Of a stretch of DNA of 64,000 nt, positions 1 to 9,900 are shown one piece after another. A model generated the notes under the pieces. The model was not told the DNA's origin, ran no database searches, and saw only the letters and a program-made list of their open reading frames with translations. Both the position numbers and the translations under genes were made by a program. The stretch is from Hyperoplus lanceolatus. Taxonomy: Eukaryota; Chordata; Actinopteri; Uranoscopiformes; Ammodytidae. Each line of letters begins with the position of its first letter. The stretch's first letter is position 1. The stretch spans positions 20,618,001-20,682,000 of the forward strand of contig CM049403.1 of the NCBI GenBank assembly GCA_026929865.2. Reading direction: 5' to 3'.

Positions 1-354
1 CTGTGGGGTTAATCCTGTTTCAAACAAGCTCGGTTTAACCCTTGTCAACCCTACCACCAGCGCTGCTCACACTAGAACACAAAATGGAATATAAGGACTT
101 CCCACATAGACGTGTGCATGTATGCAAGTGCACGGGCTATTAAGTGGACTCCTACATGCACCCAGTACATGGACACAAAGATATTTTGTCTACACACAGC
201 TTAGAGGTCTTCGAAGCGACGTTTGTTTGGTGTTACATTTAAGCAGCTGTGTCGGTGGTCAGGCAGCGATGTTGACAGCTGAAGGCCTGTTGTTCCATAA
301 AACCTTACCTCCAGCCTTTCACAGTTTAATGATATCTATAACTAATATGCTTTT

Positions 355-447
<93 letters not shown>

Positions 448-1112
448 ATTTTTAAATTCCTGTCTTTCATGCGTGTCTGTGAACAAACATTCACATAAAC
501 ATGCATTCATGACCAGGCCAGTGATCTGGCCTTTCTCACTGCCACTGAGTGTTAGCCCCCTCCCTCCTCCCCCATTAATTCCATACACTCATAACTTCTT
601 AATGGAGGGACTGGCTGCTCCAAAAAATAATAAACCTTGTTGAGCGTTGGTGGGGGACCGGTTACTCTACACATTTCATTTTAATACCATTTTCTGGTAA
701 ATTTCAAGCATGTCAAGAGGTCTCCTCTTGTAACGTTGGGAAATGTTGAGTTTCACAATTCCACCGGCCCTGCTGATCCAAACATGTTGGAATCTTCAGA
801 CCCGTGAATGAAGAGTGACCTCCAGTTTCCTGACCTTGCATGATTTTCACCAAATGCGTTATGGCAGATGCGTCATCTCAAAGTGGGATTTTGTGGAAAA
901 AAGTGAAATGCTTTGTCTTCAACATACACCCCTCTCTCTCGTTCATTGGACTTTATTCATGAAGCAGTTTAAATCTTTCTCGCTTAATCTTTTGAGATCC
1001 AAAAGAAAGATTTCAATAGAATCCCTGTAGAGCAAATATGGAACAAAGGCTATGGGTATACAGAAGTGTGTGGTGTGTGTGTGTGTTCACTGTATGTTGT
1101 TTGGAAAGATGT
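1..1112. other. Unique non-coding sequence with one CA microsatellite
   Basis: No exon, promoter or transposon end is recognisable here apart from the CA tract at 358-445. The frames on either strand over that tract are just the dinucleotide read as Thr-His or Val-Cys. Confidence 0.6.
358..445. repeat. (CA)44 microsatellite
   Basis: An uninterrupted CA dinucleotide run of 88 bp. Such tracts are abundant in fish genomes and very length-polymorphic. It explains the poly Thr-His and poly Cys-Val frames on the two strands. Confidence 0.98.
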
Positions 1113-1403
1113 GTTGTGTGCAGGGGCGTAGCCAACGCGGGGGACACGGGGGACGTGTCCCCCGCACTTTTCGTGTATGTGCCCTCTGTCCCCCGCACTT
1201 TCTACAACCACTTAATTCATTTGTTATATGTCGTAACACATTTTTCCGAGCTGTCCTTAAACGCACCATGAGAAGCCGGCATCACGTGACGGTGGCATAC
1301 GGTTTGCGTCATACAATTGAGACGTTCGCTGTAAAGCAGAATTGGGTCTTCTTTTTTCCAGGGTTAGGCTACTGTATGCTGGGTTTTTCCTACATAGAGA
1401 ACA

Positions 1404-1461
1404 TTTTGGCGCCCGCCAAAGCGGATTTATCCAGCGCCAAAGGAAAATCAGGAGCGCCAAA
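1404..1461. promoter_or_regulatory. Cluster of E2F-like motifs inside the hAT element
   Basis: Four copies of a TTTGGCGC / GCGCCAAA-like word lie within 58 bp: TTTTGGCGCC at 1404, CCCGCCAAA at 1412, GCGCCAAA at 1434 and GCGCCAAA at 1454. The E2F/DP consensus is TTTSGCGC. The motif match is seen; binding is inferred. Confidence 0.35.
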
Positions 1462-1727
1462 GCTATTTAAAACCTCTCCAAATTCAGCCCAATTTAAGTC
1501 ATCCTTCTTGAGGGTTTGGGCAATAACTTGAATTTCATTTTCGATACTATTACGGCTTCCCTCAATCATGAAAACAAAATAATCGTTATTAAACTATCAT
1601 TGTTCCGCACGCCGGGGCATGCAGGCTGGTAAATGCAGCGCACCCTTTCAGCCGAGCCGTGAGCTCCGCTCGGCCCCTCCCTCACCTGATAGTTTCGCTA
1701 TCGGCTGGTCCAAAGAATAGGAGGGAA

Positions 1728-1802
1728 ATGTTGAGCATTGCCGGGTGTTTTGAAAAACTTCTAGATGACGAGAATAAAGGTAAAACTAATTATGTTGTCT
1801 GA
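1728..1802 (+). pseudogene. Possible first-exon remnant of a hAT transposase
   Basis: A 24-codon frame begins at an ATG with an adenine-rich leader (GGGAAATG) and reads MLSIAGCFEKLLDDENK before a possible donor site (AAAG followed by GTAAAA at 1780). A short acidic N-terminal exon ahead of an intron would suit hAT transposases with an N-terminal zinc finger, but no downstream exon is visible in this copy. The call rests on position inside the element and on style only, so it is weak. Confidence 0.22.
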
Positions 1803-1875
1803 AAACACTTCAGACTCACAACAAACTAAAATAATGTGCAAGATATGTCACGCACGGAAACGCGAGTAACGCGAC

Positions 1876-1913
1876 CGCGCGCGCGAGAGAGAGAGCGAGA
1901 GAGAGAGAGAGAA
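1876..1913. repeat. CG/GA simple sequence
   Basis: A short CGCGCG run passes into an imperfect GA tract inside the hAT element. Confidence 0.8.
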
Positions 1914-3499
1914 AGGCATATACGACCTGATCTGCACCTCTAAACATCCCAACCAATTTGTTTATTCACTTTAAGTCGAATCATATCTATGACCAAGCAA
2001 TCAATGAATAAAAAACACAGGAAGTTTAAAGCTCCTTGATTCCTGCCACCACAATGCAACTGCCTATCCACCCTGCTCCTTGACATAGGCTAAATAAATC
2101 ATGCCCTTACATTTAATGCTATCAAAAGACATGCCCTATCAACACCATTTACAACTGGTTATTTTCATTTTGACACATTTATTTTATTCAATTATTAAAA
2201 ATACGTTTCACTTATTTGGCCTATTTCTATTCTCCCTGTTTTCAGTCCAATTAGGCCTTTGTTTAAAGTCCAAAGTCATGGTGTTATTAGAAAAAAAACC
2301 TTGTTAAAAGTAAAATAAATGCATAATGTTCTTAAATCAATGATTAACTGTCTTTAATATTCGTGATATTACACAAAGAGAAACTGGAGAAACTAAATAG
2401 GAGAGAGATAGCTCAGCAATTTGTTTTGGTTAGTGAGAGGTGCAGAAACACATTTGGGTGCTTCACTTAGGTTATGTGTACATGATGCTTGTATTCAAAG
2501 TTGTCTATAATTGTTCAGACACAGCAATCAAAAACCTTGATGTTATACATTTTATTTTGGAGGGCAAAACATTGTTTTTTGAATTTAAATGTGCTTTCCT
2601 CTCTCCTCTGTCTCCCTTCCTTACAGAATAAGTGAAATGAATTAAAAAAAAAATGAATTCAAAAATATGTGGTCACCGTCGAACTTCCTCTATGGGGGCT
2701 TCCTTAAAAATATTTGTTTTTGTGACTGGTAAACCTTCATAACTTAGCTTGTTTAGAAAGTTGTAGCATCGGTCAGACAAGATGTTCCTTTTGTTTGTTT
2801 ATTGCAGGTAAATTAGTTGGTCTGTGGTTCTGGAACAGAGATAAGGACCATACATAACTGTTTGAACAGGTTGTTAAATGAGGCATAATTTGAGCCTGTA
2901 GCTTTCATCAAGTGAAGTAGGTTCAGTGTGTGGTGTTAATGTATAACTTGCTAATAGTTGTGCCAAAACGTTCTAATAAACCCCTTTCAGTTGGAGCCAG
3001 TGCCAGTGCCTCAACTATCCAATCTGTTGTGTTGTTAGTCTTCTATCTAATTTACAAATAGCACATGGGAATGTAATCTATAGCTAGAACTTAGCGTAAC
3101 TGCTAATAAGAACAATGTGTTACTGAACTTTCTATGTTCTGTGTTGTCACTCTGGCTATTTACGCTGCAGATGCCTTACCGGCTTTACATGTCAACTCAT
3201 ACAGAGTTTGGCAGCTCAAACTTTTGATTTTGATCATTTTACTTAAGTCTGTGCAGTACTGTAGCTGGTATTTGGTTATTCAGCGACTGAGGAGAGGCTC
3301 AATGAATGCGAGGATGATAAATCACTCAATAGACGTCGGCTTACTCCTAAACAATCTGTCCCCCTCACTTCTGAAATGATGGCTACGCCCCTGGTTGTGT
3401 GCATATGCCGTTATGTGCACTTGTGTGCACATTTCTCAGTTCCTCTCTGTTGGTTTGCAATAATGTGCCAAGTGATTGTAGTACTGGTATTTTGCTTAA

Positions 3500-4111
3500 G
3501 GAGGACCTATTATACTACTTTTCTGGTCTTAATTTCTTGTTTTACACTGCTATATAGCAACCTGACACGAATCACATCACAAAAAACTATGTAGATTTTC
3601 GGGAAGCTCTTTCTCTTATTTTGGCGATCCAGCACGTCCTGTCAACACTTGAGTGTGTGTGCTTCGGGCATCTCCGCTCACTCCGCCTGTGCTTCGGCAA
3701 TCTCCGCTCGCCTCCCCCCCTCCTGCAAACCCTACTCCGTTGTGATTGGTTACCTTCCTTCCGGAACACTTTCAGTGGCGGGAAGCGCGAGCATGGACCT
3801 ATAAGGGCGCGAGGCAGACGCAAACAGGGAAGTGACAGCATTACCATACATGGAAACATCCGCGTGGTGACTTCACGAAGTTACATGCGACGTCACGAAG
3901 TTACAAAGCGTCAAGCTGCTTTGAACACGTGACTTCTCGACTGGCTAGAATAGTGTCTATTGCTCTGCACAGACACCCCAGACGGTCAGCAGGGAATACG
4001 TCGAAATGCATGTAAGTCATTATTTGATAATTTAGTATGGTTAAGCATGACTATAAATCATCATAACAACGTTTATAGGTCATAAAAGTCAAAAAGCATC
4101 ATATGTCCGCT
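3500..4111. mobile_element. TTAA-flanked DNA transposon (Kolobok- or piggyBac-like MITE)
   Basis: The tetranucleotide TTAA brackets a ~612-bp segment (3496-3499 and 4112-4115). Reading inward, the two ends give GGAGGACCTATTATAC and AGCGGACATATGATGC, an imperfect terminal inverted repeat. TTAA duplications are typical of Kolobok and piggyBac elements, and termini of this kind are common in fish. The inside is GC-richer than its surroundings and holds a ~32-bp motif repeated in tandem (GTGCTTCGG...ATCTCCGCTC, about 3658-3712) and a repeated CACGAAGTTACA word (3876, 3895). There is no transposase frame. Confidence 0.68.
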
Positions 4112-4115
4112 TTAA

Positions 4116-5074
4116 GAAAAGAAGATGACATTTTGCCTGCTTCTGTTTGTGTTGAAGAGCCCACAGAGATATGGCTTGTACATTCTGTCAAAGCTACAGT
4201 CTCTCACTACTTAGACAAAACCACTTGTCAAAGAGTTCTCCAGTATTTGCCCAAAAGACCACCTTAATTGCAGGTGACATTTTAAAATGAGGTTTGAAAA
4301 GGTTGACAAGAAATTCTATCCATTAAAGCCACTTCCATTCAAAGTACGGAAAGGCCCAACCTTTGTGGCTATTAATATGCTCTACTTTCCAAGTTGTAAG
4401 TCTAACTTTTCATGCTGCGATGTAAAACCAATTTATAGAGAACAAATCAGTTAATCGCTTATTTATGGCATATCCTAAATGCCTAATTTAAAAAGCTTTC
4501 AACTTAATATCGGTCCCCCCATGTGGCCTGACTGCATACATAGATAATTAACAGACACTCTGCCATATTAGCTTGAATCGGGAACAACATTTTTTGTCAG
4601 GTTAAGGATGTGTGAGAGAAATGTTGGTCCAACTTACTAATCCATTTTAATGTGTCCTCCTGCCTTGAACATGCAGCAATCTGAACCTCTCTTTGATTTT
4701 CAAAATTTAACTTTCGACCAAATCTCCAAAGGACCATTTTCGCCAAACGCTTTAAAATATGGTTTCTTCAAAGTTAATTTATTTTATAAATAATTATGCC
4801 TTATTAAACAAAGTCCAACCAGCTTCCATCCATCTCACAGCTCTGAAACTGACTACATATATTGTACAATTCAAATGATGGTTCCAACATTATTCACACT
4901 GCCGCGTGTCAAGATTACATACAAAGTCAATGTACTAGCGCGTCATCGCAGGCCCGAAGCATCTGTTTAGCTGTTGGTTGTACTTTAGCCAAGATAGCGC
5001 AAGTGCAGTGTGTTCCCACCTTTAGGCTTTCGAAGTACATCAGCCAAGGTGAAGCTGGCTTTGTGCCCATTAGA
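4116..5074. other. Unique AT-rich sequence
   Basis: No gene, SINE, transposon end or strong motif was recognised in this stretch between two transposons. Confidence 0.5.
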
Positions 5075-5082
5075 CTGTGAAT

Positions 5083-6220
5083 CAGTGGCGTGGTGTGGGG
5101 ATTTTTTTTGAGGAAGCCAAGTGAGACAACACCTTTAATCTACATGTTTATTGGAAGGTGGGGGACAGAAAAGGGTAGGCTACGTCGCAGCTTGTACTAC
5201 AAGAGCTATTATAGCGCCTAGTCACTTTACCAGGACTTACACACGCCTGTAATCTGTCCGACACCGCTCGTTCTCTCACTCACTCACTCACTCACTCACT
5301 CACTCACTCACTCACTCACTCACTCACACACCTCCTAATCGTCTTATTAAATTATACATTTTATTATAAATGCAACCCCCACCCCGACCGGAATGCACAA
5401 CTAGCCGCTTAATGCCCAATACAGATTCAAATTAATTCACAATATAATTAGGGGACGTTTTAGGCTATTTTAAGTTTCACGTTCACGTGAGACACGAAAT
5501 ACACAATCAGTTGTAGGTGCTTGACATACACACATACTTTCTATACATCCTTTTCGTTTAAGAAAAGCCACTCGGTGCGGACATAGTTCTCCTCATTGCA
5601 AGTGCGATAAACTTTCTTTCTCTCCACACGCATTGGCCTGCCATCAGATTTGATTTTTAATGGCTCCTCAATTGGCTGTTTGGTAAAATATTTTTGTTAC
5701 TAAATACTCAAAATCTCCACCCTCCATAACTGTTCTTGCTAATATGATAACAATGCAAACATGCTAATCTCCCGCTATTGTTATTGTATTTCAGTGACGT
5801 TGATAATGATGCTTTGACTTGATTGGTGTGAAGCCAAGGGCCAAGTAGCTTCCCTTGGCACCCTCATGACACCCTCCTGACCAATCACAGGAGGGCAGTG
5901 TCAAGACAATAGCCTCACCTGATTGGTCAATCCTTCTTCTTTTTTTCACTAAGGGTTGCCAGCTCGGGCTGGCTTCCTCGCAGACATACAGTGTGCAGTG
6001 TCGTGTTTCGCCACGTCTTCAGTATCTAACTGTAAAGGGGCTCTGTTTCGCGCATTGTGAAATGCTCAATGAGAGGAGAAAAATCAGGAAGAAATGACAG
6101 CAACACAGCACCAAAGAATTACCGAAACTGTTGATAAAAATGTTTTTATTGGATGACAACTACAGCCTAAAAAACAGGGAAGCCATGGCTTCCTTTGGCC
6201 TCCGGGAGAAAACGCCACTG
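5083..6220. mobile_element. Non-autonomous hAT DNA transposon, 1.14 kb
   Basis: The ends are CAGTGGCGT and its reverse complement ACGCCACTG, followed on each inner side by a related GGAAGCCA word. The octamer CTGTGAAT is present exactly on both flanks (5075-5082 and 6221-6228), the target-site duplication of a hAT insertion. There is no transposase frame. The body includes a CACT microsatellite and several CCAAT/ATTGG words around 5820-5930. Confidence 0.93.
5276..5327. repeat. (CACT)n tetranucleotide microsatellite
   Basis: About 13 near-perfect CACT units inside the hAT element at 5083-6220. Confidence 0.95.
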
Positions 6221-6228
6221 CTGTGAAT

Positions 6229-8533
6229 CATAGATATTATATACAATATGCTGTGAATGCAATGGTCAGACTTGCTGTGCGAGAAGCAGACCATAGTACC
6301 AGATTAGCAGACAAAATCAAAACATATTTGGGAAGGAAAAAAAACGGAGGTAAGAGAGCAATGGGTGAACTGGATGTGATTAACCTATTCTCATCCTGAC
6401 AAGCAATGTTGGAGAGGGGATTGGCCAGGCGTGCTGTGCTACCCCTCAACTGAAGTTGGTAGTTTCTAGGCTAATTAGCGCTGTGTTGTGGTACAGTGCA
6501 AAGGGGTTCCCATGTGGGTTTCTGATTGTTAGCGGTGTGCACATCCAGACTGCTCGTTCGTGGTGAGAAATGACAGGCTGAGAGGAAGCTCAGGATAAGA
6601 GAGGGATAGAGAAAACAGAGTAATTAAACAGCGGAGAATCATAGCAAGGAAGAGAGACACAGTCAGGGTGGGGGGTGTGGCGTGGGTCCTCTTCAGAGTT
6701 GTATCTGTCAAGTGGTGCAGCTTCTACAAAAAGTCTCCTTTGAGATATTGCTGAAAGGAAAACATAAATCTTCCCCTGCAGTTCTTAGGAAATAGACTGT
6801 CCCTAGAAAAGTACACCACAACACAGCAAGTCAGGATGACTATTCATCATAATACTGTATGTGTCATTGAGTATTGATTGAAAATTGATAGGCTATGTAC
6901 TTACATCTTTTTTATAATCATGTCATTTGTGTCATGGGTTTAACAATAGCATGTTATTGTGTTACACCTTACCTTGCACAAGAATAAAAAATAAACCATC
7001 TTCACCCACTAAAGGACTACAAGGAGAAATGATGACATGCGTTTGACAAGCCAGATTTTGGTGTGGAAATAGTGGTGTGGTAAGGCTATCAGGGATGGTC
7101 GTTTTTTATTGCATGGACAATATCAGTAGTGGACCACAACAAAATATGACAAGCTTACCTTTTGAGAAGCTGTTGGAGGTTGTGTGAACTTTTTATAGTG
7201 TATCCATCACAGCACATCTATATGGGATCTATTATCCTGCTCTATGCTTCCCACACTCAACCAGTTATTATGTAACATAGCGGCCCAGGTTCATATGCTC
7301 TTCTGGACTTTGATCTTTTTTTGCCACCTTAAAGCAATCTCGTGCACACCACATTTAACAATATTGGTAATCTCAGCTGCATTGTGCCATCCACAGTGAA
7401 TCATACATGACTCTCATACATGCGTTCACCATCACAGAGTAAAGATGGAGAGCCCTTCAAATTCACTTTCCTACTAAAGCAGCAAAGTTAATGTGTGGGA
7501 GCTGAATGTGAGCAGAAGGGTGAAAATACACAGCTGCAGACCTTTTTTTTTTTAAAAAAAGTGAGAGAAATTGTTATTTATACACAAATAAAGGATGATA
7601 AATGCTGGTCCATAGACGGTCTCTAGTTTTTTTTTAACTGAAATGAACATGCTACTTCAACTCAACTGCAGGGCGAAATGTGAAATAATGTCATGCTGGG
7701 GATGTTCTGATCTACTTGCCATTTATATTGTGGAATGTGGAACAGTTTGCTTTGGAGGATTTAATCAGCACTTAAATTGATGGAGATGTAATGCTAACAT
7801 TTGATCTGAATCAGGATTTTCAGTCATCATTGGACAGACTGATTCACAGCTGTATACTGTAGATTTGCTGTCATTCATTTTAACTGGGTCAAGTTTTACC
7901 ACAGCAAAGCTTAAGCTCCTATATATTATGTCTGTTTTGAACTGTGTGGTGCTCAACCTTCATTTTGGAATACCAGGTGGAAGGAAGTTAAAATACTTTC
8001 CTTTGGGTTAGTGTTTTCATTTCCATTAAGTATATACTTTATATAGGCTGTCACTGCCTGTGACTAATTTGGGGTTTGCCATCAAAAAGTTGTGAGCTCT
8101 TTAACTCCTGATACAGTGTTATTTTTTTTCTGCCATTTAGTCTTTTGGATTGTTTTCTTTTTCAAGCATAGTATAAATGGGCCATTTCCTGGCAAATTCA
8201 ACACAACTGTCCATTTATACATATTAAGATATATAAGGGGAGCAGTAAAACAAGTTAGACATTAATTTTTAAAGTGCATGTTTAAATTTTAAGGAACAGA
8301 GACCTTGAAGTATATTGTGTGCTTTCACAAAGCTTAGTATTAAAAACAAATATAATAATTATTTCCTTTGATCCAAACCCTTGATTCAACATCCAGCCAC
8401 CCAGGTACACTTCTTCAGTTGTTGGGGATATATCGTCATTACTATTAGTTATTAATGATTGTTGTTAGTTATTATTGATAGTTTGTGCCAATTAGAATCA
8501 TTTGATCAACTCTGCAACATGGGTCCAGATAAA
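6229..8533. other. Unique AT-rich sequence
   Basis: No coding exon or mobile-element end was recognised. A T-run followed by an A-run occurs at about 7543-7560. Confidence 0.5.
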
Positions 8534-8541
8534 CTCTGTAC

Positions 8542-9892
8542 TAGGGATGTAACAATATACCGCAAAACGGTCGTTCGCGATATGAAAAGGCCACGAATGT
8601 CAACCGTACGTTTTTTCTTGTTATACCGTGTCACGGTATTGAGGCGAGCGTGCATGGTAAATGCGCTCCGTCATTGTGGAGAGTCTGGTAAGCAACGTTG
8701 TCATAAACGTAGCACTCAATCCAACATTGAAAACCAAACAATAACACATTGACACATCTTATCACTGAAACATGACTTCTAACTTTAAACTAAACAGTCA
8801 CGTCTCACGTGGGCTGTTGTTTACACTACGCAGAGCAGCGCGTGCAGCTTCACCACATTGAGTCACGCAGCAGCAAAGAAGAAGAGAGAGAAAGAGAAAA
8901 GGGAGAGATAGAGAAAAATATTGGCATAGTAGCTTACCAGACTGAAGAGAAAGTTGCTCGCGGGTGAGTTATATCATTATGAATCCAGGTGAACGTGAGG
9001 AAATGAGACACAAAAAAAAGAAAAAAAAAAACATCCACCTCGACCGCGCGTTAAATCCCATGTAAAGTCGGCGAACTTCGGTGAAAGGCAGATGAAGGAA
9101 ATAAGTCCAAAGATCCTTTATATGTTCATCACAACTTCACGTGAACTAGCATAGGAACTCAGCTATACGAGCTATACCGGTGTTGCGCCGAAAGCTGTGA
9201 CCTGCCAGAATATCACACATTCTGGCAGGTCACAGCTTTCGGCGTAACACCGGCATGTTGCGCAATACTATGGAATCCCTACTAGGTCAAACTTAGGTGA
9301 CACTACTGTCAAGCATAGGTGACGTTGCGAAAGTGTGAGGGAGGGAGAGGAGTGCACTGCAAAAACATTGATTTTGAGACTGCAGTTTTAATTAATAACA
9401 AATAAAAATCATAATTTAATATTTTACTGAGTACATTGTGCCTGTCATAATGTAGGCCTATTAAGGTAAAAGCATGGCTTGCAAAAATAGTGTTGAATAA
9501 AATAGAGTTGATAAGCAAATAAGACATAGGAAAATGATCACACTATTGTTAAATTATTTTATTGTATGCATACTTTTACAGTTACAGACAAGTGCCTAAA
9601 GTTTAGATTTAAAATTCCTATTTAATTTTAAAATTATAGGTGTAATGCTTCTTTAAAAAAAATAGTAGAGAAGCAGTGTCTTTGTTTTGGTGATAAGTTA
9701 TTTAAATCTCTCAGAAATATCTTCATAATAAGATATAAAAATTAGAATTATTTGTTTGTGTTTTATTTAAATCAGCGGTACAACATTTCATTTGAGGGGG
9801 TAGAAATGAATTATGCGCTTAATATCGTATCGTGATATCAATCGCAATATCGTATCGTATCGTACTCAAAATTTCATATCGTTACATCCCTA
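8542..9892. mobile_element. Non-autonomous hAT DNA transposon, 1.35 kb
   Basis: The left end TAGGGATGTAACAATAT and the reverse complement of the right end TAGGGATGTAACGATAT match at 16 of 17 positions. The exact octamer CTCTGTAC lies on both sides (8534-8541 and 9893-9900). These are standard hAT hallmarks, and the TAGGGRTGTAAC terminus recurs in the element at 40507-43096. The body has no transposase frame. It carries a purine-rich tract (8877-8916), a 35-bp-arm hairpin (9177-9253), and TATCGTATCG-type subterminal repeats near the right end (9823-9880) of the kind transposases bind. Confidence 0.94.
9177..9253. repeat. Near-perfect 35-bp-arm hairpin
   Basis: The arms 9177-9211 and 9219-9253 are reverse complements at 34 of 35 positions around a 7-base loop (ATCACAC). 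The single mismatch would be a G-U pair in one RNA strand. It lies inside the hAT element at 8542-9892. It could be a foldback insertion or an inverted duplication, and as RNA it is the size of a microRNA precursor. Confidence 0.9.
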
Positions 9893-9900
9893 CTCTGTAC

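Larger units (their letters stand above)
1121..3393. mobile_element. Non-autonomous hAT DNA transposon, 2.27 kb
   Basis: The element starts CAGGGGCGTAGCCA and ends with its exact 14-bp reverse complement. It is flanked on both sides by the identical octamer GTTGTGTG (1113-1120 and 3394-3401), the 8-bp target duplication expected of hAT transposases. The inside has no long open frame, so mobilisation would have needed a transposase from elsewhere. It holds a GC-rich segment around 1600-1700, a CG/GA-rich stretch (1876-1913), and a short possible first-exon remnant at 1728. The exact duplication argues that insertion is not very old. The superfamily call is firm; the subfamily is not resolved. 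Confidence 0.93.

Noticed and set aside
122-643. 173-residue plus-strand frame and its minus-strand partner over the CA tract
   Set aside because: The long open stretch exists only because (CA)n has no stop codons; nothing protein-like lies on either side.
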